Positions 1 through 6,718 of a stretch of 20,335 nucleotides of DNA are shown here, piece by piece. Location of the stretch: positions 1 to 20,335 of the forward strand of contig JAFAZM010000241.1 of NCBI GenBank assembly GCA_019239785.1, read 5' to 3'. The notes below the pieces were generated by a model. It was given only the letters and a program-made list of their open reading frames with translations. It did not search any database and was not told the DNA's origin. The DNA is from Sphingomonadaceae bacterium. Its GTDB lineage: Bacteria > Pseudomonadota > Alphaproteobacteria > Sphingomonadales > Sphingomonadaceae. The position numbers were made by a program, and so were the translations under genes. Every line of letters begins with the position of its first letter. Within the stretch, counting starts at the first letter, position 1.

Positions 1-360
1 GTCGCCGCCGAGGCGCAGGAAGAAGAAGCCGCGTTGCCAGGGCCGCAGGACGGCGCGCTGGGTGGCGGTGAACAGGATCATCAGCAAGGCGAACATGCCG
101 ATCTCGGTCAGGAAGACGATGCCGCCGGCCGCCTGCAGCCGGGCCATGTAGGGCTGCATCGCCTGCGGATCGAACGGCTTGCCAGGCCCTGCCGCGAGCT
201 GCTGCGCGAACAGGTCGCCGTAGATCTGGAACAGGGGCTGCATCGCGAAGAGCAAAGCGGCGAAGGCGGCAAGATAGAGCAGGCCCCAGACCAGGACGGA
301 AAGGGGATGGCGGCCGATCAATCCGAACGCGCCGCCCAGGATCGAACCCACGCTGGTCAT
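1..360 (-). CDS. Hypothetical integral membrane protein (partial, C-terminus beyond window)
   Basis: An open frame runs from ATG at 358-360 to the left window edge without a stop, giving 120 residues. It starts MTSVGSILGGAFGLIGRHPL. At least two hydrophobic segments are visible, around residues 20-42 (LSVLVWGLLYLAAFAALLF) and 82-102 (IVFLTEIGMFALLMILF), separated by a polar, Gln/Pro-rich loop. The start lies 9 bp after the pntB stop, with a GAGGG ribosome binding site, so it is probably the last or a late gene of the transhydrogenase operon. I do not recognise the family. Its position suggests a membrane protein co-expressed with PntB but proves no role. Confidence is good that it is coding and low on function. 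Confidence 0.7.
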   Translation of the reverse strand, partial: MTSVGSILGGAFGLIGRHPLSVLVWGLLYLAAFAALLFAMQPLFQIYGDLFAQQLAAGPGKPFDPQAMQPYMARLQAAGGIVFLTEIGMFALLMILFTATQRAVLRPWQRGFFFLRLGGD

Positions 361-369
361 GCCGCCCTC

Positions 370-1821
370 TCAGCCCAAGGCCTTGACGATTTCCTCGACC
401 ATCTTCTTCGCGTCCGCGAGCAGCATCATGGTGTTGTCGCGGTAGAAGAGCTCGTTGTCGACGCCGGCATAGCCGACCCCGCCCATCGAGCGCTTCACGA
501 AGAGGACGGTCTTCGCCTTTTCCACGTCGAGCACAGGCATGCCGTAGATCGGCGAGCTCTTGTCGGTCTTGGCGGCCGGGTTGGTGACGTCGTTGGCGCC
601 GATCACGAAGGCGACATCGGCGCGGCTGAACTCGGCGTTGATGTCCTCGAGCTCGAACACTTCGTCATAGGGAACGTTCGCCTCGGCGAGCAGGACGTTC
701 ATATGGCCGGGCATGCGGCCTGCGACCGGGTGGATCGCATATTTGACGGTGACGCCTTCCTTCTTGAGCTGATCCCCCATCTCGCGCAGCGCATGCTGCG
801 CCTGGGCGACCGCCATGCCGTAGCCGGGAACGATGATCACCTCCTCGGCCTGGCTCATCAGGAAGGCGGCATCCTCGGCCGAGCCGCGCTTCCAGGGCCG
901 GTCGATCGCCGCGGCCGCGCCCGCCGCCACCGCATCGCCGCCGAAGCCGCCCGAGATCACCGAAAGGAACGAGCGGTTCATCGCTCGGCACATGATGTAG
1001 GAGAGGATCGCGCCTGAGCTGCCGACCAGGGCGCCGGTGATGATCATCGCGCTGTTGTGCAGGGTGAAGCCCATCGCGGCCGCGGCCCAGCCCGAATAGG
1101 AGTTGAGCATCGAGACGACCACCGGCATGTCGGCGCCGCCGATCGGGATGATCAGCAGGAAGCCGATCGCGAAGCTGAGGCCGGCCACGGTCCAGAAGAT
1201 CCAGGGCGACTGATCCTGGGTGAAATAGGCGATCAGGCCGAGGATTCCGGCGAGCGTGCCGAGATTGATCACATGCCTGAGCGGCAGGATGATCGGCTTG
1301 CCCGACATGTTGCCGTTCAGCTTGAGGAAGGCGATCACCGAGCCCGAGAAGGTGATCGCACCGATCGCGACGCCGAGCCCCATCTCGATCCGGCTGTTGA
1401 GATGGATCAGCCCGCCGGCGTCGGCAATGCCGAACGCGTCGGGGTTGAGGAAGGCCGCGGCGCCGACCAGCACCGCCGCCATGCCGACCAGGCTGTGGAA
1501 GGCGGCGACGAGCTGCGGCATCGCGGTCATCGCGATCCGCCGCGCGGTGACGAGGCCGATCGTCGCGCCGATCGCGATCGCGACCAGGATTTCCGCGAAG
1601 AGCGTGTAGTCGATGGCGATGCCGGCCAGATTCTGCGTCCCGACCGGATGGTAGTGGACGAGCGTCGTGACCAGGGCCAGCGCCATGCCGAACATGCCGA
1701 ACCGGTTGCCGCGCCGGCTGCTTTCGGGGCTCGACAATCCCCGCAAGGCGAGGATGAAGCACATCCCCGACACCAGATAGGCAAGCATCACCCATGCGGG
1801 CGTTGCGGCTCCCTCCCCCAT
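370..1821 (-). CDS. pntB: NAD(P) transhydrogenase subunit beta (PntB)
   Basis: The 483-residue protein is the usual length for the beta subunit of proton-translocating transhydrogenase, which drives hydride transfer from NADH to NADP+ with the proton gradient at the inner membrane. The N-terminal ~270 residues are the multi-helix membrane domain (dII), with conserved stretches NSRIEMGLGV, KPIILPLRH and MLNSYSGWAAA. The C-terminal ~180 residues are the NADP(H)-binding domain III, shown by VPGYGMAVAQAQ, HPVAGRMPGHMNVLL, FVIGANDVTNPAA and VKRSMGGVGYAG. The ATG start shares one base with the upstream alpha-2 stop (TGATG), indicating translational coupling. The family call is near certain. A longer in-frame extension upstream is only a shadow of the alpha-2 and lipoprotein genes. 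Confidence 0.97.
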   Translation of the reverse strand: MGEGAATPAWVMLAYLVSGMCFILALRGLSSPESSRRGNRFGMFGMALALVTTLVHYHPVGTQNLAGIAIDYTLFAEILVAIAIGATIGLVTARRIAMTAMPQLVAAFHSLVGMAAVLVGAAAFLNPDAFGIADAGGLIHLNSRIEMGLGVAIGAITFSGSVIAFLKLNGNMSGKPIILPLRHVINLGTLAGILGLIAYFTQDQSPWIFWTVAGLSFAIGFLLIIPIGGADMPVVVSMLNSYSGWAAAAMGFTLHNSAMIITGALVGSSGAILSYIMCRAMNRSFLSVISGGFGGDAVAAGAAAAIDRPWKRGSAEDAAFLMSQAEEVIIVPGYGMAVAQAQHALREMGDQLKKEGVTVKYAIHPVAGRMPGHMNVLLAEANVPYDEVFELEDINAEFSRADVAFVIGANDVTNPAAKTDKSSPIYGMPVLDVEKAKTVLFVKRSMGGVGYAGVDNELFYRDNTMMLLADAKKMVEEIVKALG

Positions 1822-2105
1822 CAGCCGCGCTCCTTCTTCTTGTACATGGCGAGCATTCGGGCCGTGACCGCGAAGCCGCCGAAGATGTTGACGCTCGCCA
1901 TCACCACGGCGAGCAGGCCAAGCCATTTGGCGCCCTGCGCGCCGGCCGCCGCAGCTGCGATCAGCGCGCCGACCACGATGACCGAGGAAATGGCGTTGGT
2001 CACCGACATCAGCGGCGTGTGCAGAGCCGGCGTCACCGACCAGACGACATAATAGCCGACGAAGCATGCCAAGACGAAGATCGACAGGATCGAGATGAAG
2101 TCCAT
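1821..2105 (-). CDS. pntAB: NAD(P) transhydrogenase subunit alpha, part 2 (membrane alpha-2 subunit)
   Basis: This 94-residue protein is the separate membrane part of the alpha subunit, as in the three-gene (alpha-1, alpha-2, beta) transhydrogenases of alphaproteobacteria. It has about three transmembrane helices: residues 3-22, 38-58 (SSVIVVGALIAAAAAG) and 62-85. The family signature VWSVTPALHTPLMSVTNAISS, including the conserved His, and the end FAVTARMLAMYKKKE are both present. It joins PntB to form the proton channel. It is 8 bp downstream of a small lipoprotein gene, and its stop overlaps the pntB start. Its partner alpha-1 gene lies about 1.5 kb upstream instead of adjacent, because a DUF559 gene, repeats and two small genes lie between. 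Confidence 0.95.
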   Translation of the reverse strand: MDFISILSIFVLACFVGYYVVWSVTPALHTPLMSVTNAISSVIVVGALIAAAAAGAQGAKWLGLLAVVMASVNIFGGFAVTARMLAMYKKKERG

Positions 2106-2114
2106 GAATCCCCC

Positions 2115-2495
2115 TCAGATAAGCCCGAGCCTGATTTCCAGGACCCGGAGCAGCCGGGAATAACGGTCGCGCCATTGTCCGTCGGGCAGGTCGCCGCAGC
2201 CGACGCGGGCCACATATGGGGTCCCGTTCCGCGCCAGCGCCGCCTCGCCGTGCAGCCGCACCAGCGCCGCGCGCACCGCCGCATCGCGGGCGCCGAACTC
2301 GCGCTCGAAGCCGGCCGTGACCCGCGCCGGATTGAAGCCCGCGCACATCACCTCCTGCTCCCAGGCGATCCGCGCATAAGCATGGGCCGAGGAATAGACG
2401 GAGAGATCGGACGCGCGGCTCCAGCCGGTCCCGGTGCCGGCCTCCGCGCAAGCCGCGAGCGCGACGGCGGCGACGAAGGCGATCGCCGCCTTCAC
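2115..2495 (-). CDS. Small predicted lipoprotein, unknown function
   Basis: I chose the GTG start at 2493-2495 because it overlaps the preceding gene's TGA as GTGA and is followed at once by a signal peptide. The 126-residue protein has a hydrophobic leader (AIAFVAAVALAAC) with a lipobox LAAC at about residues 13-16, so it is probably anchored to a membrane after cleavage. The mature part is short and soluble with two further Cys residues (VMCAGF and VGCGDL) that could form a disulfide. I do not recognise a domain. It lies in a tightly packed run (4-bp overlap upstream, 8-bp gap to pntAB), so it is almost certainly co-transcribed with the transhydrogenase genes. A longer frame starting upstream would lose the signal peptide and is less likely. 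Confidence 0.7.
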   Translation of the reverse strand: MKAAIAFVAAVALAACAEAGTGTGWSRASDLSVYSSAHAYARIAWEQEVMCAGFNPARVTAGFEREFGARDAAVRAALVRLHGEAALARNGTPYVARVGCGDLPDGQWRDRYSRLLRVLEIRLGLI

Positions 2496-2893
2496 GGCTG
2501 GTAGGTCCCGATGCTTGCGGCAAGCTCGTCGAGCCGGGCCGAGAAATCGGTCAGCGCAGCCCGATAGGCCGCCTCGCCGGGGCCGCAGGGCGGACGGCGG
2601 TCCAGCCGCGAGAGGCCGGCCCAATCGTTGGCGGCGAGCTGGAGCGAAGGCATCGCCCCTTTCTCGTCGGCGAAGCGGGTGAGCTCGCCCATCCGCTCCA
2701 GCTGGCGCCGCGTCTCGATCCGCTCGCGGCCGCCGCCGCAGGTGAACAGGAAATCGCGCGCTGCAAGGCTGCGGAAACTGGCACGCCGCACCGGATCGGC
2801 GGCCGCCGCCTTATTCTCGCTGCCGCCGCCGCAGCCGGGCGCGAGCAGGACCGCAGCCGAAACCACGCCTGCCGCAGCGGCAGCGCCTCTCAC
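2492..2893 (-). CDS. Small predicted lipoprotein, unknown function
   Basis: The 133-residue protein begins with a leader (AGVVSAAVLLAPGC) and a lipobox-like LAPGC at about residues 17-21, followed by a Gly/Ser-rich tether, suggesting a membrane-anchored lipoprotein. Two more Cys residues (FTCGGG and PPCGPG) occur in the mature part, as in the following small lipoprotein; the two may be functionally paired. The GTG start overlaps the DUF559 stop as GTGA. Its apparent Shine-Dalgarno (GGAGGAG) sits in the end of the palindromic repeat immediately upstream, so the repeat seems to supply the ribosome binding site. No known domain was recognised. Coding status is supported by the overlap chain and signal peptide, and function is unknown. 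Confidence 0.68.
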   Translation of the reverse strand: MRGAAAAAGVVSAAVLLAPGCGGGSENKAAAADPVRRASFRSLAARDFLFTCGGGRERIETRRQLERMGELTRFADEKGAMPSLQLAANDWAGLSRLDRRPPCGPGEAAYRAALTDFSARLDELAASIGTYQP

Positions 2894-3402
2894 AACTCCT
2901 CCCCCAGGGGGGGAGGGGGACCGCCTGCCGAAGGCAGGTGGTGGAGGGGTGTCAGCGGTAGAGGATGTGCGGCGGAAGCTGCATCGCGCTCCAACGCTGA
3001 TACCCCTCCACCATGCTGCGCATGGTCCCCCTCCCCTTTCAGGGGAGGATTGTTGTCCGTGGCTTGCACGACGATGCCGCGGATCACGCTCTCCAAGTCA
3101 GCCAGAATCTCCCGGGTGGGGATACGCATCGTCTTGAAGCGGCGTGCCGTGAACCAGCGATCGCGCAATGCGTCCCGCCTGGGCCTGCTGCCGCGATCGT
3201 GCGCTTCACCATCGACTTCGACCACAAGGCGCGCCTCATGGCAGAAGAAGTCCGCAACGAATGGGCCTGCGGGATGCTGCTTCCGAAATTTCAGGTCTGA
3301 CGGTCGCTTGCGGAGTTCCCGCCAGAGCAGGATTTCAGGAAGCGACATCTCCTTGCGCAGCTTGCGCGCGCGTTGGACGGTCTTTCGCGGACCGCTGAGC
3401 AT
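2890..3402 (-). CDS. DUF559 family (Vsr-like) endonuclease domain protein, flanked by palindromic repeats
   Basis: Residues ~5-115 match the DUF559 family, a PD-(D/E)xK nuclease-fold group related to very-short-patch-repair endonuclease. Visible elements are the N-terminal RKLRKEMSLPEILLWRELR, the strand FVADFFC with Asp51, and LVVEVDGEAHD with Glu62 and Asp64 as candidate metal ligands, followed by RDRWFTARRFKTMRIP. The ATG at 3400-3402 is preceded by GGAGG 8 bases upstream. That site lies in the terminus of the flanking repeat (3407-3618). From about residue 118 to the stop (170) the frame is simply translated repeat (NNPPLKGEGD onward), so the real protein ends with a repeat-encoded tail. 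The gene lies inside the pnt operon and is probably a mobile passenger. Cellular substrate is unknown. A start further upstream (3453) would also translate repeat and is less likely. Confidence 0.85.
   Translation of the reverse strand: MLSGPRKTVQRARKLRKEMSLPEILLWRELRKRPSDLKFRKQHPAGPFVADFFCHEARLVVEVDGEAHDRGSRPRRDALRDRWFTARRFKTMRIPTREILADLESVIRGIVVQATDNNPPLKGEGDHAQHGGGVSALERDAASAAHPLPLTPLHHLPSAGGPPPPLGEEL
2895..3052. repeat. Palindromic intergenic repeat, copy 1 (left of DUF559 gene)
   Basis: This G/C-skewed element has 18-bp inverted arms at 2940-2957 and 2995-3012 that match at 17 of 18 positions. It also has two short hairpins: one around CCTGCCgaaGGCAGG (about 2923-2938) and one ACCATGCtgcGCATGGT near 3010-3026. 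It ends in CCTTTCAGGGGAGGATTG. The last 62 bp (2991-3052) are repeated in direct orientation at 3557-3618. It encodes the C-terminal tail of the DUF559 frame and supplies the ribosome binding site of the next gene. Confidence 0.85.
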
Positions 3403-3406
3403 CAAC

Positions 3407-3618
3407 CAATCCTCCCCTTTGAGGGGAAAGCTGGGTTGGATTGCCCCCGGCAATCCAAGATCGTGCCGGGGGCACGATCGACCCAGCTTTGGCGCGCGTC
3501 AGCGCGACGGAGGGGTGTCAGCGGCTCCGGATGAATCGCTGACTCCGCGCCCCATTCCAACGCTGATACCCCTCCACCAGCCTGCGGCTGGTTCCCCTCC
3601 CCTTTCAGGGGAGGATTG
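3407..3618. repeat. Palindromic intergenic repeat, copy 2 (right of DUF559 gene), with four-way-junction insert
   Basis: The ends form terminal inverted repeats (CAATCCTCCCC at the left, GGGGAGGATTG at the right). The inner arms GGAGGGGTGTCAGCG (3509-3523) and CGCTGATACCCCTCC (3561-3575) pair with one mismatch. Inside lies a separate fold: an outer stem at 3427-3436/3481-3490 encloses two perfect 9-bp triloop hairpins at 3437-3457 and 3459-3479. The right 62 bp match copy 1. It lies between the pntAA stop (3635) and the DUF559 start (3402) and carries that gene's Shine-Dalgarno. It fills this gap, and no other gene was seen in it. Confidence 0.85.
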
Positions 3619-3634
3619 AGAGGACAGCTTCGGC

Positions 3635-4762
3635 TCATCCCAGCAGCCGTTCGTGGACGACCTTGCCGCCGTGGGTCAGCCTGATCCCCTTCACGATCTC
3701 GTCGTCGTCGGGAAGGACCGGCGCCTTGGTTTCGGCGTCCCAGAAGGCGGAGAGGAAGTTGAAGAGGTTGCGCGCGAACAAAGCCGAGCTGTCGGCGGCG
3801 AGGCGGCTCGGGACGTTGCGGTGGCCGACGATCTTGACGCCGTGCACCACGGCCACCTCGCCCGCTTTCGCGCCTTCGACATTGCCGCCCTGCTCGACGG
3901 CGAGGTCGACGATGACGCTGCCCGGCTTCATCGTCGCGAGCTGCGCGTCCGAGATCAGCCGCGGCGCCGGCCGGCCCGGGATGAGCGCGGTGGTGATGAC
4001 GATGTCCTGCTTGGCGATATGGCTGGAGACAAGCTCGGCCTGCGCCTTCTTATATTCCTCGGACATCTCGGTGGCGTAGCCGCCGGCGCCCTCGCCCTCG
4101 ATCCCCGCCACGCTCTCGACGAAGATCGGCTTGGCGCCCAGTGAGAGGATCTGCTCCTTGGTCGCCGACCGGACGTCGGTCGCGGAGACCTGCGCGCCGA
4201 GCCGCCGCCCGGTCGCGATCGCCTGCAGGCCGGCGACGCCGACGCCCATCACGAACAGCTTGGCCGCGGAGACGGTGCCGGCCGCGGTCATCATCATCGG
4301 GAAGGCGCGGCCATATTCCGCCGCCGCGTCGAGCACCGCCTTGTAGCCGGCGAGGTTCGACTGGGAGGAGAGGATGTCCATCGATTGGGCGCGGGTGATG
4401 CGCGGCATCCATTCCATCGCCAGCGTGTCGAGCCCGGCCGCGGCATAGGCATCGATCCGGGCCCGCTGCCCGACCGGGTTGAGCCCGCCGACCAAGAGGG
4501 CTCCCGACTTGACGCCGGTCAGCGTTGCCGGGTCCGGACCCTGGACGCAGAGGATGATGTCGGCATCCTTCAGCACATCCGCCCGCGTGCCGGTGGTGGC
4601 GCCGGCGGCCTCGTAATCCGCATCGGCCACCGCGGCATTTTCACCGGCGCCGTTCTCGACCGCGACGCCGGCGCCGAGCGCGGTGAATTTCTTGACCGTT
4701 TCCGGCGACGCCGCGACGCGGCGCTCGCCCGCCTCTCCCTCCTTGAGGACGGCGATCTTCAA
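3635..4762 (-). CDS. pntAA: NAD(P) transhydrogenase subunit alpha, part 1 (NAD-binding)
   Basis: The 375-residue protein is the soluble NAD(H)-binding domain I of the split transhydrogenase, related to alanine dehydrogenase. Diagnostic stretches are MKIAVLKEGEAGERRVAASP at the start, the Rossmann motif GVGVAGLQAIATGRRLGAQV around residues 172-192, KAQAELVSSHIAKQDIVITT, IPGRPAPRLIS, VDLAVEQGGN and the C-terminal NVPSRLAADSSALFARNL. The start is TTG (4760-4762); the family's N-terminus begins exactly here, and the nearest upstream ATG (about 4785) is out of frame. It lies 37 bp after the cytochrome oxidase subunit IV gene, a plausible shared transcript. Its natural partners pntAB and pntB are separated from it by about 1.5 kb of inserted genes and repeats. 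Confidence 0.96.
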   Translation of the reverse strand: MKIAVLKEGEAGERRVAASPETVKKFTALGAGVAVENGAGENAAVADADYEAAGATTGTRADVLKDADIILCVQGPDPATLTGVKSGALLVGGLNPVGQRARIDAYAAAGLDTLAMEWMPRITRAQSMDILSSQSNLAGYKAVLDAAAEYGRAFPMMMTAAGTVSAAKLFVMGVGVAGLQAIATGRRLGAQVSATDVRSATKEQILSLGAKPIFVESVAGIEGEGAGGYATEMSEEYKKAQAELVSSHIAKQDIVITTALIPGRPAPRLISDAQLATMKPGSVIVDLAVEQGGNVEGAKAGEVAVVHGVKIVGHRNVPSRLAADSSALFARNLFNFLSAFWDAETKAPVLPDDDEIVKGIRLTHGGKVVHERLLG

Positions 4763-4799
4763 GTTCCTTGCCCCCTGTCCATCGCCCCCCGGCTCCCCT

Positions 4800-4937
4800 C
4801 TATTTGCGGATGACCATGATCACGATCAAAGCGACGATCACGCAGAGGATCGCGCCCCATTTCATCAGCCCGGTGAATGCCGCGTAGGTGCCCTGATGCG
4901 CCTTCAAGTCCTTGGTGGCGTCGCCTTCGGCTGCCAT
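4800..4937 (-). CDS. aa3-type cytochrome c oxidase subunit IV
   Basis: This 45-residue gene starts with ATG at 4935-4937, preceded by AGGAGG, and stops at 4800-4802. The protein MAAEGDATKDLKAHQGTYAA continues into FTGLMKWGAIL and a single C-terminal membrane helix (CVIVALIVIMVI), ending RK. That layout, including the H-x-x-TY-x-x-F-x-x-LMKW pattern, is typical of the small bacterial aa3-type cytochrome c oxidase subunit IV, a one-helix accessory subunit of the respiratory terminal oxidase. It is the first gene seen in the minus-strand run leading to pntAA. This pairing of the small oxidase subunit with transhydrogenase alpha is, from memory, common in sphingomonads. The divergent amine oxidase gene begins 142 bp away. 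Confidence 0.9.
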   Translation of the reverse strand: MAAEGDATKDLKAHQGTYAAFTGLMKWGAILCVIVALIVIMVIRK

Positions 4938-5079
4938 GTCGGTCCATCCTCCTGCTTTTGCGTGCCGCTGCTCTAACAAAGCGCACGGGCCAAGGGCAAG
5001 GCGCGAAAGCGGCCGAAGCCGCTATGCCCGCGGCTTAATTCGGCTATGCTGTCCTGAAGGGCAAAAAGGGGAGCGGAAC

Positions 5080-6636
5080 ATGCGGGGCAGCAGCATCTGG
5101 CGGGCGCTGGAACGGGCGCGGGCGATGAACCTGGCGGCCGAGGGCGCGCCCCCGGCCGCCCGCGGCGGCAGCGCCGACATCACCCGCCGCCGCGTCCTGG
5201 CCGCGCTCGCAGGCGGCGTCGGCCTCGCCACCTGGCCGCGCTGGCCGGCCTTCGCGCAGGGGATGAGCGGCGTGGCGATCGTCGGCGGCGGCCTTGCCGG
5301 GCTCGGCGCGCTCGACGTGCTGCGCAGCCACCGCGTGCCGGCGACGCTCTACGAGGCGCGGGCCGCGGTCGGCGGCCGCACCCGCAGCGTGCGCGGCGTG
5401 TTCGCGCCGGACTTCGCCTTCGACGAGGGCGCGCAACTGGTGAACACCGATCATGCGGACATGCTGGCGATGATCCGCCGCTTCCGGCTGACCCGGGTCG
5501 ACCGCGAGGCGTTCGGCCCGTCGCGCGAGATCCAGATCGCGCGCAGCGGCGCGATCGTCCCCGAGGCGCGGCTGGCGGCGGCGCTGCGCGGCATCGCTGC
5601 GCGGATCACCGCCGACGCCGACCGGCTCGACGCCGATTATGCCGGCGCCGCGCGGGATCTCGATCGCTTCACGGTGAAGGCCTATCTCGACCGCCACGGC
5701 CTCAGGCCCGGCGATGCGCGCGACGCGCTCGAGGCCGGGATCCGCACCGAGTTCGGCTCGGAGCCCGACGAGGTTTCGGCGATGGAGCTGATCTTCAACC
5801 TGCCGACGGTGCGCGGGCAAAGGCTCAACCGGCTTTCCAAGTCCGACGAGCGCTATCTGATCTCGGGCGGCACCGACCAGGTCGCGCGGGCGCTTGGCGC
5901 CGAGCACCAGGCCGACATCAGGCTGAACAAGAGGCTGACCGCCGTCGAGATCGGCGCCGATGCCGTCCGCCTCGCCTTCGCGGACGGCGAGCGGGTCACT
6001 GCCGCGCGCGCCATCCTCGCCTTGCCGCCGACGACCTTGCGCGAGGTGCGGATCGAGGGGCCGCTGCCGCCGCTCTGGCGCGCCTTCATCGACGAGGCCC
6101 AGCTCGGCAGGAACGAGAAGGTGATCGTCGGCTACGACCAGCCGGTCTGGCGGCGGACGATGGGCTTCGGCGGCGGGCTCTGGGCGGCCGGTGAGTTCGC
6201 GGAGGTCTGGGAGGCGCAGTCGCTGGCGCCGCGGCCCGGGCCGGCCGCGCTCTGCTATTTCCTCGGCGGACGGCAGGTCGACGCCGCCGCCTCGGTCGAC
6301 ACCGCCGAGCTTGCCCGGCGCTTCACCGTCGCCGCGCGGCGGGCGCTGCCCGAGCTCCCCACCCCGAACGGCCGCCTCCGCCGCACCCGCTGGGCCGAGG
6401 ACCCGCTGACCCGCGGCGCCTATTCGCGCTTCCGCCCGGGCCAGCTGACCCGCTTCGCCTCCCTGTTCGCGGTGGAGACCGAAGGGCAGCCGCCGCGCGC
6501 CCCGCAGGCCGGGCCTCTGCTCTTCGCCGGCGAGCATCTCTCCGACTCCTTCGCCGGCTTCATGAACGGCGCCCTGCAGAGCGGCCGCATCGCCGCCGAG
6601 GCGTTGCTCGCCCAGCGGGTCAACCTCGCCGCCTGA
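5080..6636 (+). CDS. FAD-dependent amine oxidase (flavin monoamine oxidase family), Tat signal
   Basis: I chose ATG at 5080 because AGGGGAG lies 6 bases upstream, giving 518 residues. A twin-arginine-like signal is visible: RRR at 36-38, then VLAALAGGVGLATW and an Ala-x-Ala-type site near FAQG (58-61). This suggests export of a folded flavoprotein. The FAD-binding start VAIVGGGLAGLGALDVL (about 65-81) is followed by an acidic YEAR strand end and AVGGRTRS, the usual amine oxidase signature. The C-terminus has LLFAGEHLSDSFAGFMNGAL plus SGRIAAEALL, the conserved second FAD contact. The enzyme should oxidise an amine, with oxygen as the likely acceptor, but the substrate cannot be told. It stands alone between divergent pnt-side genes and the sigma-54 regulator. 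Confidence 0.9.
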   Translation: MRGSSIWRALERARAMNLAAEGAPPAARGGSADITRRRVLAALAGGVGLATWPRWPAFAQGMSGVAIVGGGLAGLGALDVLRSHRVPATLYEARAAVGGRTRSVRGVFAPDFAFDEGAQLVNTDHADMLAMIRRFRLTRVDREAFGPSREIQIARSGAIVPEARLAAALRGIAARITADADRLDADYAGAARDLDRFTVKAYLDRHGLRPGDARDALEAGIRTEFGSEPDEVSAMELIFNLPTVRGQRLNRLSKSDERYLISGGTDQVARALGAEHQADIRLNKRLTAVEIGADAVRLAFADGERVTAARAILALPPTTLREVRIEGPLPPLWRAFIDEAQLGRNEKVIVGYDQPVWRRTMGFGGGLWAAGEFAEVWEAQSLAPRPGPAALCYFLGGRQVDAAASVDTAELARRFTVAARRALPELPTPNGRLRRTRWAEDPLTRGAYSRFRPGQLTRFASLFAVETEGQPPRAPQAGPLLFAGEHLSDSFAGFMNGALQSGRIAAEALLAQRVNLAA

Positions 6637-6718
6637 GCGGATGTTGCGGGCCCTCCCGCATCGCTCTTAAGGCCGCCTTTACCCAATTGGACTAGTCCGG
6701 GCGTCCACGCACTCGAGG

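Noticed and set aside
34..1017. Long plus-strand frame opposite pntB
   Set aside because: It is antisense to clearly recognised PntB and the upstream membrane protein, with composition typical of high-GC shadows.
2895..3618. Repeat copies considered as a CRISPR array or as insertion-sequence ends
   Set aside because: There are only two large copies with no regular spacers, and no transposase frame. The repeats are palindromic intergenic elements.
5044..6537. 497-codon minus-strand frame across the amine oxidase
   Set aside because: The plus strand carries an unmistakable FAD amine oxidase. The antisense product is Arg/Gly/Ala-rich with no motif.
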